DNA of 64,000 nucleotides from Schizochytrium sp. TIO01 (Eukaryota > Sar > Bigyra > Thraustochytrida > Thraustochytriidae). The stretch is taken from positions 3,767,048 to 3,831,047 of the forward strand of contig SMSO01000031.1 of assembly GCA_004764695.1 (NCBI GenBank), given 5' to 3'. Below, piece by piece: positions 1-10,389 of the stretch. A program made the translations under genes and the position numbers. Positions within the stretch are counted from its first letter, which is position 1. The number at the start of each line of letters is the position of its first letter. The notes beneath the pieces are model-generated. The model worked only from the letters and a program-made list of their open reading frames with translations, had not been told where the DNA came from and searched no databases.

Positions 1-1564
1 CAGCGTCTTCTTACGGATGTATCCTTCAACTCTTTAATGGAGCCTTCCAAGTACTTTTCTGTGTACCAAGACATGGATCAGCCACTCAGCCATTACTATA
101 TCTCCTCCTCGCACAACACATATCTCACAGGCAACCAACTTAACAGCGAGAGCTCAGGCACCTCTCTGGCAAGGGCTCTCAAGCTCGGTGTTCGTGTTGT
201 CGAACTTGATGCGTGGGACGGAAGCGACGGTCAGCCCATCGTGAACCATGGTCACACCATGTGTAAGCCGGTGCCCATGAAAGAGTGCTTCGATGCTATC
301 AATGAAAACGCTTTCGTATCATCGCACTACCCCGTCATCATCACAATAGAGAACCACTGTAGCATGGCACAGCAAGCTGTGCAGGTTGAAATGCTCAAAT
401 CAACCTTTGGATCTAAACTTTTTCATTGGGATGGCTTTGATGATGGCTCCGGAAAACCTGATTGGACTCGGGGCCCGGCAAAGTGGGCCTCTCCTGAGCA
501 GCTCAAGGGTAAAATTGTTGTTCGTGACAAGCCCATTAAAAAGAAGCAAGGAGAAAGGGGCGGTCCCAATGACGAGGTCGTCATGGCCGGTGGAATGGAT
601 GACCAAGATATTGGAGAGGCCCCTGACAACACAGCAAAAGAACCCGTCTCAGGGGTGGTTTCTCTAAATGAACTTGAGGTAGACGACGACGATGAAGACG
701 AAGACGATGTCGAAAGTGCGAAGGCTCTTGGTGTGGACGATCAGTTGCTCAAGGTGATGTACATCAAGAATGTTAAACTTCGATTTAATCAGGATAAAGT
801 TGCGCAGCATATCGAATACAAAGAACCGGAATACGCATCTTCATCTTCTATTGTTGAGGCAAAGATGATCAAATTGACCAAGGCCGGGTACCCAATGCGG
901 GACATTTGTGAGTACGCCCAGCGTCACCTCGTGCGTGTATACCCGGCTGGTTCGCGAGTCGACTCTTCTAACTATGATCCTGTCCCTGCTTGGAACGCTG
1001 GTTGTCAAATTGTAGCTCTCAATTATCAAACGGGGTCAATGCCAGTATGGCTGAACCAAGGCAAATTTAGCGACAACGGAGGCTGCGGTTATATTCTTAA
1101 ACCATCATTCCAACTGCCCAACTCTCATCAGATCTGGGATGGTTTGTCGAAACAAATCAGTTGTGAGATGACAGTAACATTGATGTCCGGCCATTACCTT
1201 CCCAAACCACTTGGTCAAAGCGACAAAAGCGAAGTGATTGACCCATACGTGACCATAACCCTGCATGGTCTGGAAAGCGACCAAAAGAGAGTCGTTTCGA
1301 AACATGTAGACGACAACGGCTTCAACCCGGTCTGGAACGAGAAATTCACATTTAAGATGCATCAGCCTGAGGTGGCGCTCCTTAGCTTCGTTGTGAATGA
1401 CCGTGACAAATATGGAAAAGACGATTTCATTGGTCAACGAGTGATTCCTGTTTCGGCAATTGTTCCAGGTCACCGAATGGTTCCAACTTTTCCACAAGAC
1501 GAATGCACCGCAAGACTCCTTTCTTTTTGTTCATATCACATTTGATCCGTCTCCACCCCAATGA
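1..1564 (+). CDS. Phosphoinositide-specific phospholipase C, 3' part (X, Y and C2 domains)
   Basis: The reading frame is open from base 1, so the N-terminus (usually PH/EF-hand) lies outside the window. Counting from the Met at 37, the X domain spans about residues 15-165, with catalytic His26 in SSSHNTYL, His71 in NHGHT, and the ELDAWD and IENHC acidic residues. An acidic linker (about 205-235) follows, then the Y domain (about 270-365; YPMRDICEY, GGCGYILKP) and a C2 domain from about 375. No SH2/SH3 insert is seen, so it is of the compact delta/plant type. It should hydrolyse PIP2 to IP3 and diacylglycerol at the membrane. The first frame stops at 1545, but the expected final C2 strand (FLFVHITF) lies in the +1 frame and ends at TGA 1562-1564, so one extra base is suspected near 1481-1484. 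Confidence 0.95.
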
Positions 1565-2580
1565 ACGATTGAGAAACGTATGCGCTATACTTGACTTACT
1601 TACCCGTCTAAGAGTGTTTCCTTCAAATGCTCTTCTGTGATCCATGCCTTTACCAAACCACAAGCTGCATCAAAAGCACATGTGACATGGAGTAAACTCA
1701 CCTACTTTCTGTTTTGCTCAGATAACTCTTCTCGTTCAAGTTTTTTTGTTTTCTGTTTATTGTTATCTACGATATTCTTGGTTGTCCAGCTATCCATGTA
1801 GAGCAGAGATTATGTTTTCAATCGCTTTATACTTGTGGCACAACCTTACCGTTGCAAATGCTACCGCGCGTTCAAATAGCACTTCGTATTGACATTTTGC
1901 AAAGCCATGCAAGCAATCTTGTGCAGTTTGTTTTGAGATTATGAACCCTTTCCTGGGCTCGAGAGAGAACTCACACTGACCCTAAGAATTCGATCAAGAT
2001 TCCAATCTCGTTTTATATCGAAAACCTGTAGAACAATCTTCTAAATGTTGTATGAGGGCGCTTGACCACAACAAAACTTAGGAAACCTTGGATGAAAAAC
2101 AAACTTCTGATAACTATCGCATCAAACAGCTTCGCTTATTTTGATTCGATTTTTTTTTACAAAAACGAGAATAGAGTTGACCGATCTTCACAACAAGACT
2201 TTCCATATATTCTTTGTGTTGGTTTTGAAATAATATGTGAATTTACCCAGCGCAACCTGATACATATATCTTAATTCTTAAATCGTTTTTTGTTGAATAC
2301 CAAATATTTAGACGATCTTTGCCAGCTGCCTGAAGAACAAAATACTTGAAAATTCCACTTAGCGGTCGAAGATGAGAAGCAAGGGTGTCCATCTCTCAAA
2401 TAAAAAATCAAGGCATCGCCAGAGCATTCACAAAGCAATGAACAAGGCAACTGTGAGTTTAGTTGACGAACCTGAGATTTTTGATTGTTTTTTATGCATT
2501 TTTTTTCAAGAAACGAACATGAATAATAGGTTTCTGCTGTGTTATTAAACGATCCTCCGAAAACTTTGCAATTACAGAGA
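1565..2580. other. Convergent intergenic region
   Basis: This separates the 3' ends of the PLC (+) and the MED12-like gene (-). It is AT-rich with T-runs. No conserved coding frame is seen; a minus-strand ORF at 2271-2729 overlaps the neighbour out of frame and has no recognisable content. Confidence 0.6.
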
Positions 2581-4377
2581 CTATCGGTAATTGCTAGAAT
2601 ACGAATGAGTGGATTGCAATGATGCAGATCGTTGCAGGCCAGCTTGATTAGGGTGAAGCGGTGTTCGTTTGACCTTACGAGCTCCACGCAGAAGATAGTG
2701 AAGACTTGGGGTGTTTGGAATAAGCTCAAACTTAAGCCACGGATTTACTTTCGACGCAGCTTCGAGATGGGCGCGCTTGCGTTTTCGCTTTGAAGGAAAC
2801 TTGAGAGCCACGCCACCTGGATGTGTTGAACGAACGCTTGCAGCCGTAGCAACGCCTGCTGGTGGCGGTGCGGGTTGGCGATTGAGGTCAGCAGTCATAC
2901 GACCGGAAAGAGTGCACAAAGGGAATACAGGAATCGAATTTCCGGCTGCTCCTAGCCCATCGATGCCCCCCCCTGCACCTGCAGGCGCAAATGAGTTTGA
3001 GACATTGTTCTGCGCATTTGCTGGAGAACCAGATGCGGTCAAGCTGTATGGTCTACTAGCCAAACCTTGGCCAAAGGTAAGACCACCTGCACCTCCGTTG
3101 TTGCCGTCGCCAGATGACGCTGACATAGGACTTCTAGTCCACCAGGTCGGATGTGTGCCATCAGCGCTCCCCTGTGTTGATGAATTGCCTTGTGAAGTTG
3201 CACCTCTTTGGATCTCGCGCTCCCATTCACGAAATACATCGGGAGGTGTGGCTAAAGCAACGAAGCGAATCGCACCTTGTAAGAGGTCTGCGTACGGTTC
3301 GAAAACAACATCACTCTGAAGGACTTCATCGACGACCCTTGACCAGTAGAGTACCCTGAGATTAATACTACAAAGCTTCCAGAATTCGCGAATGTTGAGT
3401 TCGCTCATGAAAGGTGCCAGTTGAAGGAGCTTGGATACAAAGAGATAGCAGACAAACAGAGGAAGCGGACCCTTAAATTTTGGAAGCCGTGCGATAGTTT
3501 CCGTGTGCATTGACTTCATAACATTAACCATGACAGTAAGAAAACGATCACCAGAGATGATGTCAGCCTCAAGTTGAGCACGGGCTAGAGCCCATAGGTA
3601 TTCAAACTGACTCAGCTTCAGTTCATTGAGTTTGTTCTTGGATGTCATTTGCTGAGAAGAAATGCTCATTACTTCAGTTCTTCCACGACCTGCATCGTTG
3701 TTAAGTCCAAATCCTCTACGACGTTCAGGCCTGTTATAAGGTTCTCCAATCTCAGAGAGTACCTTTATAATAGTTTCACAAAGGTATATAGTCCAAGATT
3801 GTTTCACGCCATCCACATCTTCAGGAGATGGACCCCAAAATCCAGTAACTTGGCCATATGCGCCTCTGGTAGTGGGTTCCTTGGTCTTCAGATATGCCAA
3901 GCGAACCCACCACCCTGCTCGAAGTGGAGACACAATTCGACTAAAGAGATCCTGAGCGACTGGGTTGTTTGTCCTGGCAACTGATGAGCGAGTCTGAATT
4001 TGTCGCACCGGAATTTTTGATGATGCTTCGACAAGTGTTGCAAAGGACTCACCACATTCCTGTAACCTTTCCAAAAAGCGATCTGTTTCTTGATCATTGT
4101 CTGGAACAACAACAGACTGGAAGAACTTGTTGAGTCCATCCATACGATACACAACCTCTTTCGCACGCTCTTCTTCCCATTCGTCAAACATTGCATTAAT
4201 GTGTTCTGCTAAGCTCTGCACTGATTTGGACTCGCGTCTTAAGTTTTCCTCGAAAAAGGATCTGTATTCATTGCCATCGCTAATGTTTGGTGGACTTTCC
4301 ACGTAACCTGACGTATTTGTATTATTAAGCGTTTCAGGAAAGCGAATATCATCTTTCAGCGGTGCTGGATCAAATCC
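2581..4377 (-). CDS. MED12: Mediator subunit 12-like protein, short form, 5' end spliced
   Basis: About 598 codons are open from a splice acceptor at 4378. The first residues contain L-x2-NTNTSGYVESPP followed by DGNEY, which resembles the Med12 N-terminal motif (L-T-x-N-V-x2-G-Y/F-x2-P-P). Next comes RAGWWVRLAYLK, comparable with the conserved RAAW-I-K segment. A helical region about 235-345 (EYLWALARAQLEADIISGDR, then PLPLFVCYLFVSKLLQ) resembles the LCEWAV part of Med12. The C-terminus is Ser/Gly-rich with a basic KRKRKR patch. Med12 activates CDK8-cyclin C in the Mediator kinase module. Animal and plant proteins are about 2000 residues, so this one is much reduced. No Met lies in frame near 4302-4377; the start is in an upstream exon. 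The family call is by motif memory only. Confidence 0.58.
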   Translation of the reverse strand, partial: GFDPAPLKDDIRFPETLNNTNTSGYVESPPNISDGNEYRSFFEENLRRESKSVQSLAEHINAMFDEWEEERAKEVVYRMDGLNKFFQSVVVPDNDQETDRFLERLQECGESFATLVEASSKIPVRQIQTRSSVARTNNPVAQDLFSRIVSPLRAGWWVRLAYLKTKEPTTRGAYGQVTGFWGPSPEDVDGVKQSWTIYLCETIIKVLSEIGEPYNRPERRRGFGLNNDAGRGRTEVMSISSQQMTSKNKLNELKLSQFEYLWALARAQLEADIISGDRFLTVMVNVMKSMHTETIARLPKFKGPLPLFVCYLFVSKLLQLAPFMSELNIREFWKLCSINLRVLYWSRVVDEVLQSDVVFEPYADLLQGAIRFVALATPPDVFREWEREIQRGATSQGNSSTQGSADGTHPTWWTRSPMSASSGDGNNGGAGGLTFGQGLASRPYSLTASGSPANAQNNVSNSFAPAGAGGGIDGLGAAGNSIPVFPLCTLSGRMTADLNRQPAPPPAGVATAASVRSTHPGGVALKFPSKRKRKRAHLEAASKVNPWLKFELIPNTPSLHYLLRGARKVKRTPLHPNQAGLQRSASLQSTHSYSSNYR

Positions 4378-4440
4378 CTATTGTTGTGATTAATTTATAG
4401 AGGAGAATTGTATCAGAGAGCAAGCAGATAACAAACATAC
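4378..4440 (-). other. Probable spliceosomal intron in the MED12-like gene (63 nt)
   Basis: Read on the minus strand the segment starts GTATGT and ends AATAG, with TTAATC as a possible branch site. Both flanks are open in the same phase: upstream LLQPNHC, downstream GFDPAPLKDD. It removes the in-frame stop that would otherwise block the frame at 4378-4380. Confidence 0.7.
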
Positions 4441-4596
4441 GCAATGGTTTGGTTGCAGTAATATCACATAGTTGGCATGAATGCACACGAGCAAATAAGT
4501 TAGTGTTCTCTCCCTTTGAATAGCTTTTCCATGTTCGGTTCTCAAGGGAATCCAGTTGATTCCATCACAAATCTCCCAAAGATTTTCCGGGGATTG
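4441..4596 (-). CDS. Probable upstream exon of the MED12-like gene
   Basis: On the minus strand this stretch is open in the phase that joins 4377 across the 63-nt intron. The peptide is protein-like (PENLWEICDGINWIPLR near the 5' end, YVILLQPNHC at the junction). No ATG occurs in frame before the stop at 4597-4599, so a further intron is likely; GGGAG at about 4573 is one possible acceptor. I could not locate the true start. Confidence 0.5.
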
Positions 4597-6346
4597 TCAA
4601 ACGACCTAAGTCGCGCTTTATAAGCTAATCCTTTCCTGCCTTAGGGGTGATGTATGTTCTCAAATTACATGTGTGCCGACGAAGCGAATAATGATTCATG
4701 ATCTAGATGATTTGGTTGCTCTCTGGTTTTGATTACCATGTGCAGATAGACGAGGCGTGTTGTGGCGCAGTCTCTGGTCCTAGAGAGATCAATTCTAAGC
4801 CCCACATGCGTTGTCTGCTCTCGAATAATAACGAGAACAGTGTTCGGATCATTTATGGGTGTGGATGTTTCAACTTACAGGTAATCCCAGCGAAGGTTTA
4901 AGTACGGCCTCTTTATCTCGAGGGAACCGCGTGAATTTGTAGATCTTTTCTAGCGACTCAGCAGACAGCAGCTGCTGCAGGTCCACCGCAGAGTCTGCCC
5001 CACCAGCGGCATGGCTGCCGCCTGTGCTGGAGGCCATCCCACGATGCCTCGCGCCTGCCTTTGCAGGCCAGCCAGCCAGCCAGCAAGTAGGCTTATCCGC
5101 TCTGCTGGAGCCTCCAAGTGGAGAACGGCGAGGTTGAGGAGGAGGAGAAGGAGTTGCAGATGGAGAAGGAGCAGGAGGAGACGGAGGAGATGAGGATGGA
5201 CGCTAACAACAAGAAAGACAAAGTAATACAGATAACAAGAGCAACAACAGAAGGAAAAAGGAAGAAGGAAGGAAAAAGGAAAGGGGGAGACCACTATTAG
5301 GTTTTATGAGTAGATAGAGGTTAAGAGGGAGTACTACCGTTGATTGTAGTGGGGCTCTTATAATTCTTAATCTTCTTTCTCTCAACCCTTTTTACAAAGG
5401 CCTAATAGTTACTGCTATCTATGTATCGTTTTGGTTATATGTATTTGTATAGATTTAAAAGAAGAAGATTTTCATTATAAAGGTTAGCCAGCTATGGTTT
5501 TGAAGAGCTAGCTAAGCAACTACTACCTACCTAGTAGTATTTACTCCTGTAGTTGTTTGAGTTAGTCTAGCGCAATTTACCTAAGTGTCTTGGCAAGACT
5601 TTTTACCGAAGTTAGAAGGTTTAAATTCATTACTTCTGACTAGTGAAAGTGACCGTCTATAGAGTGATGAATGATGTTATCTAGCATCGGGCTACCTACC
5701 TACGTACCTATACTTCGATACCCAATTTTACTCTAGACTCGGAGAGAAAGGCTATGTTTCAAACCTATCAATCCTTTCACATTGTTACTTGGGATACTTA
5801 GCATAGTAAGTGCTCTTTCATCCTTTTACTTTTGAACACCAAAAAAATAAGTCCAATCACACACTCAAACATGTGCATCCACGATGATGCACCAGACACC
5901 GTTTGCTGTTGTAAGAGCTTGGCTTTCAGTTGTGCATTTGATTACGAGCTTCAAAATGCCTGAGTTCCGAAATTGCTTTTCCTCACCTGAGGATTTCGAT
6001 CGTCCATACGTAGGATTATACCATCCAACATCGCTTCGAACTTTAACACAGTGTAGACAAATAGCATGCCAGTGAAAGATGACCAATATTATAATTGCTC
6101 AAGTTGAGTTTCAGGAGGCGAAGGATGGTGTGCTGAGAGGTAGACGATAATTGGAGATTGCAATATCAAGGTTAGGATTATCTAAAGACTTTAACAAGCA
6201 CGAGATATCAAGATCAAGTGCTAAATGTCATCATTTCTGTGTATTTGTTTTTCATTTCAGATTGTGCAACGTAACGAGTACTTGTAACAGTTTCCCAACT
6301 TGCTGCAAATCCTGACGAAAGCCAGCAAACGAGTGACATGATTATA
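4597..6346. other. Intergenic region with GA-rich tract and CTA/TAG-rich DNA
   Basis: It holds a short (GCCA)n at about 5067-5084, a purine-rich GA/GGA tract at about 5106-5290 (its long open frames on both strands are low-complexity artefacts), and CTAC/TAG-rich DNA at about 5490-5720. A possible small spliced gene at 5871-6315 is listed separately. The part near 4600-5860 lies on the 5' side of the MED12-like gene and may contain its promoter. Confidence 0.5.
5871..6315 (+). CDS. Possible small spliced Cys-rich gene (low confidence)
   Basis: An excellent plus-strand acceptor (TTTGTTTTTCATTTCAG) ends at 6260. Joining a GTGAAA donor at about 6074 to it gives a frame from the ATGs near 5884 that ends in a Cys-rich tail (TQCRQIACQLCNVTSTCN, then CCKS) with TGA at 6313-6315. 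The minus strand is also open over 5865-6086, and a different donor (GTAAGA at about 5909) exists, so the gene model is unsettled. No family is recognised. Confidence 0.22.
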
Positions 6347-8140
6347 TTAATGCGATGAAGAGACAACGTCTGCATCACTTTGCATAAGTGCAGTAAGAAA
6401 ATCACCAAGTCCAGGCTTGGGAGGTGCTGTACTTTCTGTATCACTTCCATCGTCACTCTCGTCATCGCTGTCTCTTTCGCTCACCGCTTCCTCAGCGTCA
6501 TTTTGAACAGGATGCCAACCAGCCTTTGCTGTTGGCTTTGCAGATGACTTCCCTAAAGCCAAGGTAGATGGTTTCACGTTTTGTTTACGATCCTCTAAAT
6601 TATGTATACGTGCACCACCACGTGTAAACGAGTCTAAAGTGGGTAGATCTTGAGCATCTGTGGAAAATGTTTGCTGTGGAGAGCGCCCCGAAGTAGGCTG
6701 AGTTTTAGTGATTTTTACCTGATAAGAAGGTGCCAAGAAGGATGAAATGGTTGGTTGACTTAAAATTTGTGGACTCAGACTCAAATCTTCAAGATCGTCA
6801 ATTCCAGTCAAGTAGCATATGGCTGCACGAAATTGATAAAGCAGATAGTGAAGGTCATTTGGAATGGGCGACGCATGAAATACCTGCATGTACTGCAAAT
6901 TAGCCAGTACATGAACAGCACCTACGCTTGATGACGGCAGATTAGCAAGACGGTTAACAAATGTGCTTAAGATATTGTCCGCATTAAGAGTAAAATCCCC
7001 ATTTACTGAGGACACACGAAGATAATCTCTTATAAACTCCAGTTTAGCCAAAGGACAACGTTGGCGATTCAAATCCTCAAAAAACTGCACACTGCTTCTT
7101 TCTGCAGACGAATCCAGATTGTCTTTATGTTGAGCCAGCTTGGCAAAAATATATTGCTCTTGGCTGGAATAACAGTTTACGAGTGCTCCAAAAACCATAT
7201 CGTGAACTCCAAGAAAAGCAAATGCTTCAACAGCTCGCCGTAGCATAGCCCGAAACCGCTTATTGGAAGCAGCAAGCCCAAAACGCACGCGATTCTTTAT
7301 AACTAAATTGTCCAAGGTGGACTCAATATTCACATTCATTTTCCGGGCGAAATCATCGATGCCAACCTTGTTGGCAACAAGAACATAGTTGTGCCGAAAA
7401 TTCTCTGTAAATTCTTCTAGCTTCCTCAATGCTGCGCTATTGTTTCTGTCACGATTCAAAACAAACATCCAGTCGTCTACCGAACGTGTTTCATCAAAAA
7501 CGGGCGTACCGTCTTCGGGAAAGAACGACACTGTTTCAGGTGGAAGATACGAGTCTAGTTGCTTTGTAATAATTGGCCGATCAATGACAAGGACTTTGTA
7601 GGAGCCACTGCCTCCGAAGCATGACTCTTCCGCAACAATGCGATATTTGTCTGTAGGCGTTGGGTCACTGCCTTGACGCACAACAGTAACGAGACCTTTC
7701 TCCAGGATGATTCGATCGCCAGAGAAGTTTACGTGCTCACCCCGCAAGTAAGGAGACGCATGTACAACATGTTTGCGAAGCAAATCCATTGAGAGTTGAA
7801 GTGGCTTTCGGTTTTCATTCACGAGTGACGACGCAATAGGGACCAAAATGTACCACGCCAGCTCACTCGCTTGCTGCTCAAAATTTGCGACTCGCTCTTG
7901 CAAAGCAAGAAACAAAGGATTTGCCCAAAATCCTTCATCTTCGTCCTCAAAGTCCACATCTAGCGTATTTAAGTGGTGGTTGGAGTCCTTTGCAGCATTC
8001 GCTCCTACTGACTGTTCAGTAACTCGTGTATGCTCAGAGCTCGTATCAGATGCGTCTTTCGAAACGTGTGACATTAAAGTAGACGTTTTACCGGTGTTTG
8101 CAGTGTCATCTTGCGTTTCCATGCGTTTGGTTTGTCGCAT
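6347..8140 (-). CDS. VPS9-domain protein resembling the N-terminal half of VARP/ANKRD27
   Basis: 597 residues from an ATG at 8140. After an acidic, Ser-rich N-terminus, residues about 75-150 (NPLFLALQERV, then WYILVP, then GEHVNFSGDRIIL) follow the order of the VARP N-terminal region. A VPS9-like helical region lies at about 350-450: CPLAKLEFIRDYL, LNADNILSTF, NLQYMQVFHASPIPNDLHYLL, FRAAICYL. VPS9 domains are guanine-nucleotide exchange factors for Rab5/Rab21-type GTPases, so the inferred role is early-endosome traffic. The C-terminal ~130 residues are polar and acidic (DSDDESDDGSDTES), and no ankyrin repeats follow, unlike VARP. The TAA at 6347-6349 is followed by no further coding frame. 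The family call rests on motif order, not on a search. Confidence 0.68.
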   Translation of the reverse strand: MRQTKRMETQDDTANTGKTSTLMSHVSKDASDTSSEHTRVTEQSVGANAAKDSNHHLNTLDVDFEDEDEGFWANPLFLALQERVANFEQQASELAWYILVPIASSLVNENRKPLQLSMDLLRKHVVHASPYLRGEHVNFSGDRIILEKGLVTVVRQGSDPTPTDKYRIVAEESCFGGSGSYKVLVIDRPIITKQLDSYLPPETVSFFPEDGTPVFDETRSVDDWMFVLNRDRNNSAALRKLEEFTENFRHNYVLVANKVGIDDFARKMNVNIESTLDNLVIKNRVRFGLAASNKRFRAMLRRAVEAFAFLGVHDMVFGALVNCYSSQEQYIFAKLAQHKDNLDSSAERSSVQFFEDLNRQRCPLAKLEFIRDYLRVSSVNGDFTLNADNILSTFVNRLANLPSSSVGAVHVLANLQYMQVFHASPIPNDLHYLLYQFRAAICYLTGIDDLEDLSLSPQILSQPTISSFLAPSYQVKITKTQPTSGRSPQQTFSTDAQDLPTLDSFTRGGARIHNLEDRKQNVKPSTLALGKSSAKPTAKAGWHPVQNDAEEAVSERDSDDESDDGSDTESTAPPKPGLGDFLTALMQSDADVVSSSH

Positions 8141-9789
8141 CGGCCGACTCGAAAATAAAAGTAGACTCAGATATGCCCAGCAAAGATTGGCAAAGGTCAG
8201 TTAAACAGCGTGTCCTTCACCTCAATGTTCTGCTTTAAGGTCCGGAGAGACTTTGCTAGGAAGCCTCGAGAGTCAATTTATAGTGCCGCACTCTTATTCA
8301 CGCCAGGCCACTTGTATCAAGGAAAGACTTATTTATAACAGCAACGTCAACAAGCCCAGTTGCAACTTTAATAATCTACCTAGTCGAGACACAAGCTTTC
8401 GCAACTACTTGCAGTTCTAGCACGATCAAATTCAAAGATGACTAGGTGTAGATGCCTGAATATTTACCAGTGTTATGAAACATAGCTAGATTTGGTGCTA
8501 TCAGTGCTATAGGTATGGCATGAATTCTTTGCCGGGGTGACTGTCCACAGAGAAAGCACGATTTTATAAGATATGTGAAAATACAGCTAGACTCGTATAT
8601 AAGGACTATTATCATATAGTAACCAGCTAATATTGGTGCATAATTTAACTAACTCATAAATAATTAAATAAATAAATACTAGGCCCCGAGAAATAGTATA
8701 AATGACTGGAGAAACCCATTCGACGGTGAACCAATGTTCCTGTTGGTTATTTATATTGTAAATACATGACATAAAGATTGATGGTGGCGAGGAAACCAGG
8801 GCTGGGCGTGGCAAAGAAGACCAGCAAAACCTCTGGGATTGCAGCAAATCCGAAATGAGGACTCACCATGCCCAATGAGATTCCTCATTGGATGTATCTA
8901 ATGGTACGTTGGTTTCCAGCTGTGAAGAGTGACTATCTCTCTTAACGTAGTAGTACCTTCCAGACTTCCGCAGCAGTTGTTTACAAGCAACTACACAACA
9001 GCGGAATTAGGGAGGTTGGTCATCGAAGATAAGCCAGCCTAGATGAGATATGACTGGCCAGTGAGGAAAGAGATTCTGGCAGAATCACCTCTGTCCAAAG
9101 GGCAAGGTGTTGATTGATACAAAAAATCTTTATTATCCAGTTGATCCTACTGAGGTCCAGATAAAAGTCATGGTGGCGGAACCAATCAAAATTCCTACTC
9201 CCCGGTATAATACGGGGGAACCAAGGTAGATTTGAGTTTGTTGCATTGAATCGACTGAGAATTAATAGAGATAGTGCGGTGATGATTCCGTTTTTTATAA
9301 GTTTCAGCCTTGTCTGAACGGCCCATGTAGATGAAATCTTGACTACGATGGACTGAGCACGCTTCTCCTATTTAAATCTCTTCCTTTTAATGCTTCCGGT
9401 ACCTTCGATGGATCCATTATCTTAAAACCCGGTGTTGCAGGTTGCTTAGTTATGACCAATTGAGTTGATTAGTATTGTTTCCGTGCTTAGAAAAGTTGCA
9501 ATGCCCTAGCGGCATGCAGCAATACACTTCATAAGCTATGGACCAATAGTTGTGGGTTGCGTACCAAAATATTCATGTGATACAGCGATAACTAACTCTG
9601 CCAATCGGTTTCGATTTACCCTTATTACAGGCCTATTTAAAATATTGGTGAAAACTAACCTCATCATATATGTAAGCAATGCTCGCTTCACTTAGACAAC
9701 GGGCATATGGCAAGTGAGTATGTTCAAATACACGCAGCTCACAGTGCAGAGTCTTTAGCAGATCGAGCGCTGCGTTTTTGTCATGAAAC
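8141..9789. other. Intergenic region upstream of the VPS9 gene
   Basis: About 1.6 kb, AT-rich, with TAAATAAA-type runs at about 8650-8690 and short TAG/CTA motifs (8370, 8950). Small ORFs at 8587-8847 and 9633-9827 (-) show no recognisable content. I see no RNA gene. Confidence 0.5.
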
Positions 9790-10389
9790 TTAAAGCTCGT
9801 GGACATTGGACTTTTCCCACAGAGCAAATTTATCGTTGATACACTTTGAGATAGTCTTGCAAGAGTTGCTTACTGCACCTCTTGTTCCAACCTTGCATAC
9901 TTGTTGGATTCGTGGGCGAGGGAGTTCATTTTCGTATGCTTGGCACTCCTTGAACGCTTGTGCATCACCCGAGGTCCGACACTGTTTTCGAATGAAATCC
10001 TTTTCATTTGATCCGAGATCGCACATGTTCTGTGCCATCTTAATACAAGGTGCTTGGCAAGCTCGAAAGATTGTAGGTCTTGGCATTTCTTGATGAGCGA
10101 ATCGACATTCAGAATTGCAATAGTCAATTGCCTGTGAGCGGCAATCATTCTGGCATGTTAGTAGAATTTCAGTTGGAATTGCCTGCTCCATCGACTTAGT
10201 TGTATTTGTTGTAGTCGCCACCTCTGCAGGAGTTGGAGTTAGCATCCAAGCTTGAAATGCATACACGCTGTAAACAGTGACAAGTAGTGCCATGACAACT
10301 CCAGCAATTGAGACTCTCCGATGGAGTGCCTTTTGGCGCTTCTCCTTCTCCATCTCCTTCCAGTACTTGTCGGCTTCAGAATTCCACAT
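9790..10389 (-). CDS. Small single-pass membrane protein with two Cys-rich repeats
   Basis: 199 residues from an ATG at 10389. A charged N-terminus (about 1-25, many Lys/Arg) precedes one hydrophobic segment at about 27-48 (VSIAGVVMALLVTVYSVYAF), suggesting a type II topology with the C-terminus in the lumen or outside. A Thr-rich stalk with N-x-T sequons leads to two related Cys-rich units. Unit one runs from about 80 (CQNDC, CNSEC, EMPRPTIFRAC); unit two from about 140 (KQC, ECQAYENELPRPRIQQVC). The shared E-M/L-PRP-x-I-x3-C core points to internal duplication. The spaced cysteines suggest disulfides. I do not recognise the family. It is divergent from the MFS gene, with about 730 bases between the starts. 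Confidence 0.75.
   Translation of the reverse strand: MWNSEADKYWKEMEKEKRQKALHRRVSIAGVVMALLVTVYSVYAFQAWMLTPTPAEVATTTNTTKSMEQAIPTEILLTCQNDCRSQAIDYCNSECRFAHQEMPRPTIFRACQAPCIKMAQNMCDLGSNEKDFIRKQCRTSGDAQAFKECQAYENELPRPRIQQVCKVGTRGAVSNSCKTISKCINDKFALWEKSNVHEL

Noticed and set aside
2271-2729. 152-codon minus-strand frame downstream of MED12-like gene
   Set aside because: Overlaps the MED12-like 3' end out of frame and shows no conserved features.
2711-3319. 202-codon plus-strand frame
   Set aside because: Antisense to the Ser/Gly/Pro-rich part of the MED12-like gene.
4950-5385. Leu- or Glu/Arg-rich open frames on both strands
   Set aside because: Purine-rich low-complexity DNA gives open frames on both strands; no motif.
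9633-9827. 64-codon minus-strand frame after the Cys-rich gene
   Set aside because: Overlaps the Cys-rich gene in another frame and has no supporting splice or family evidence.
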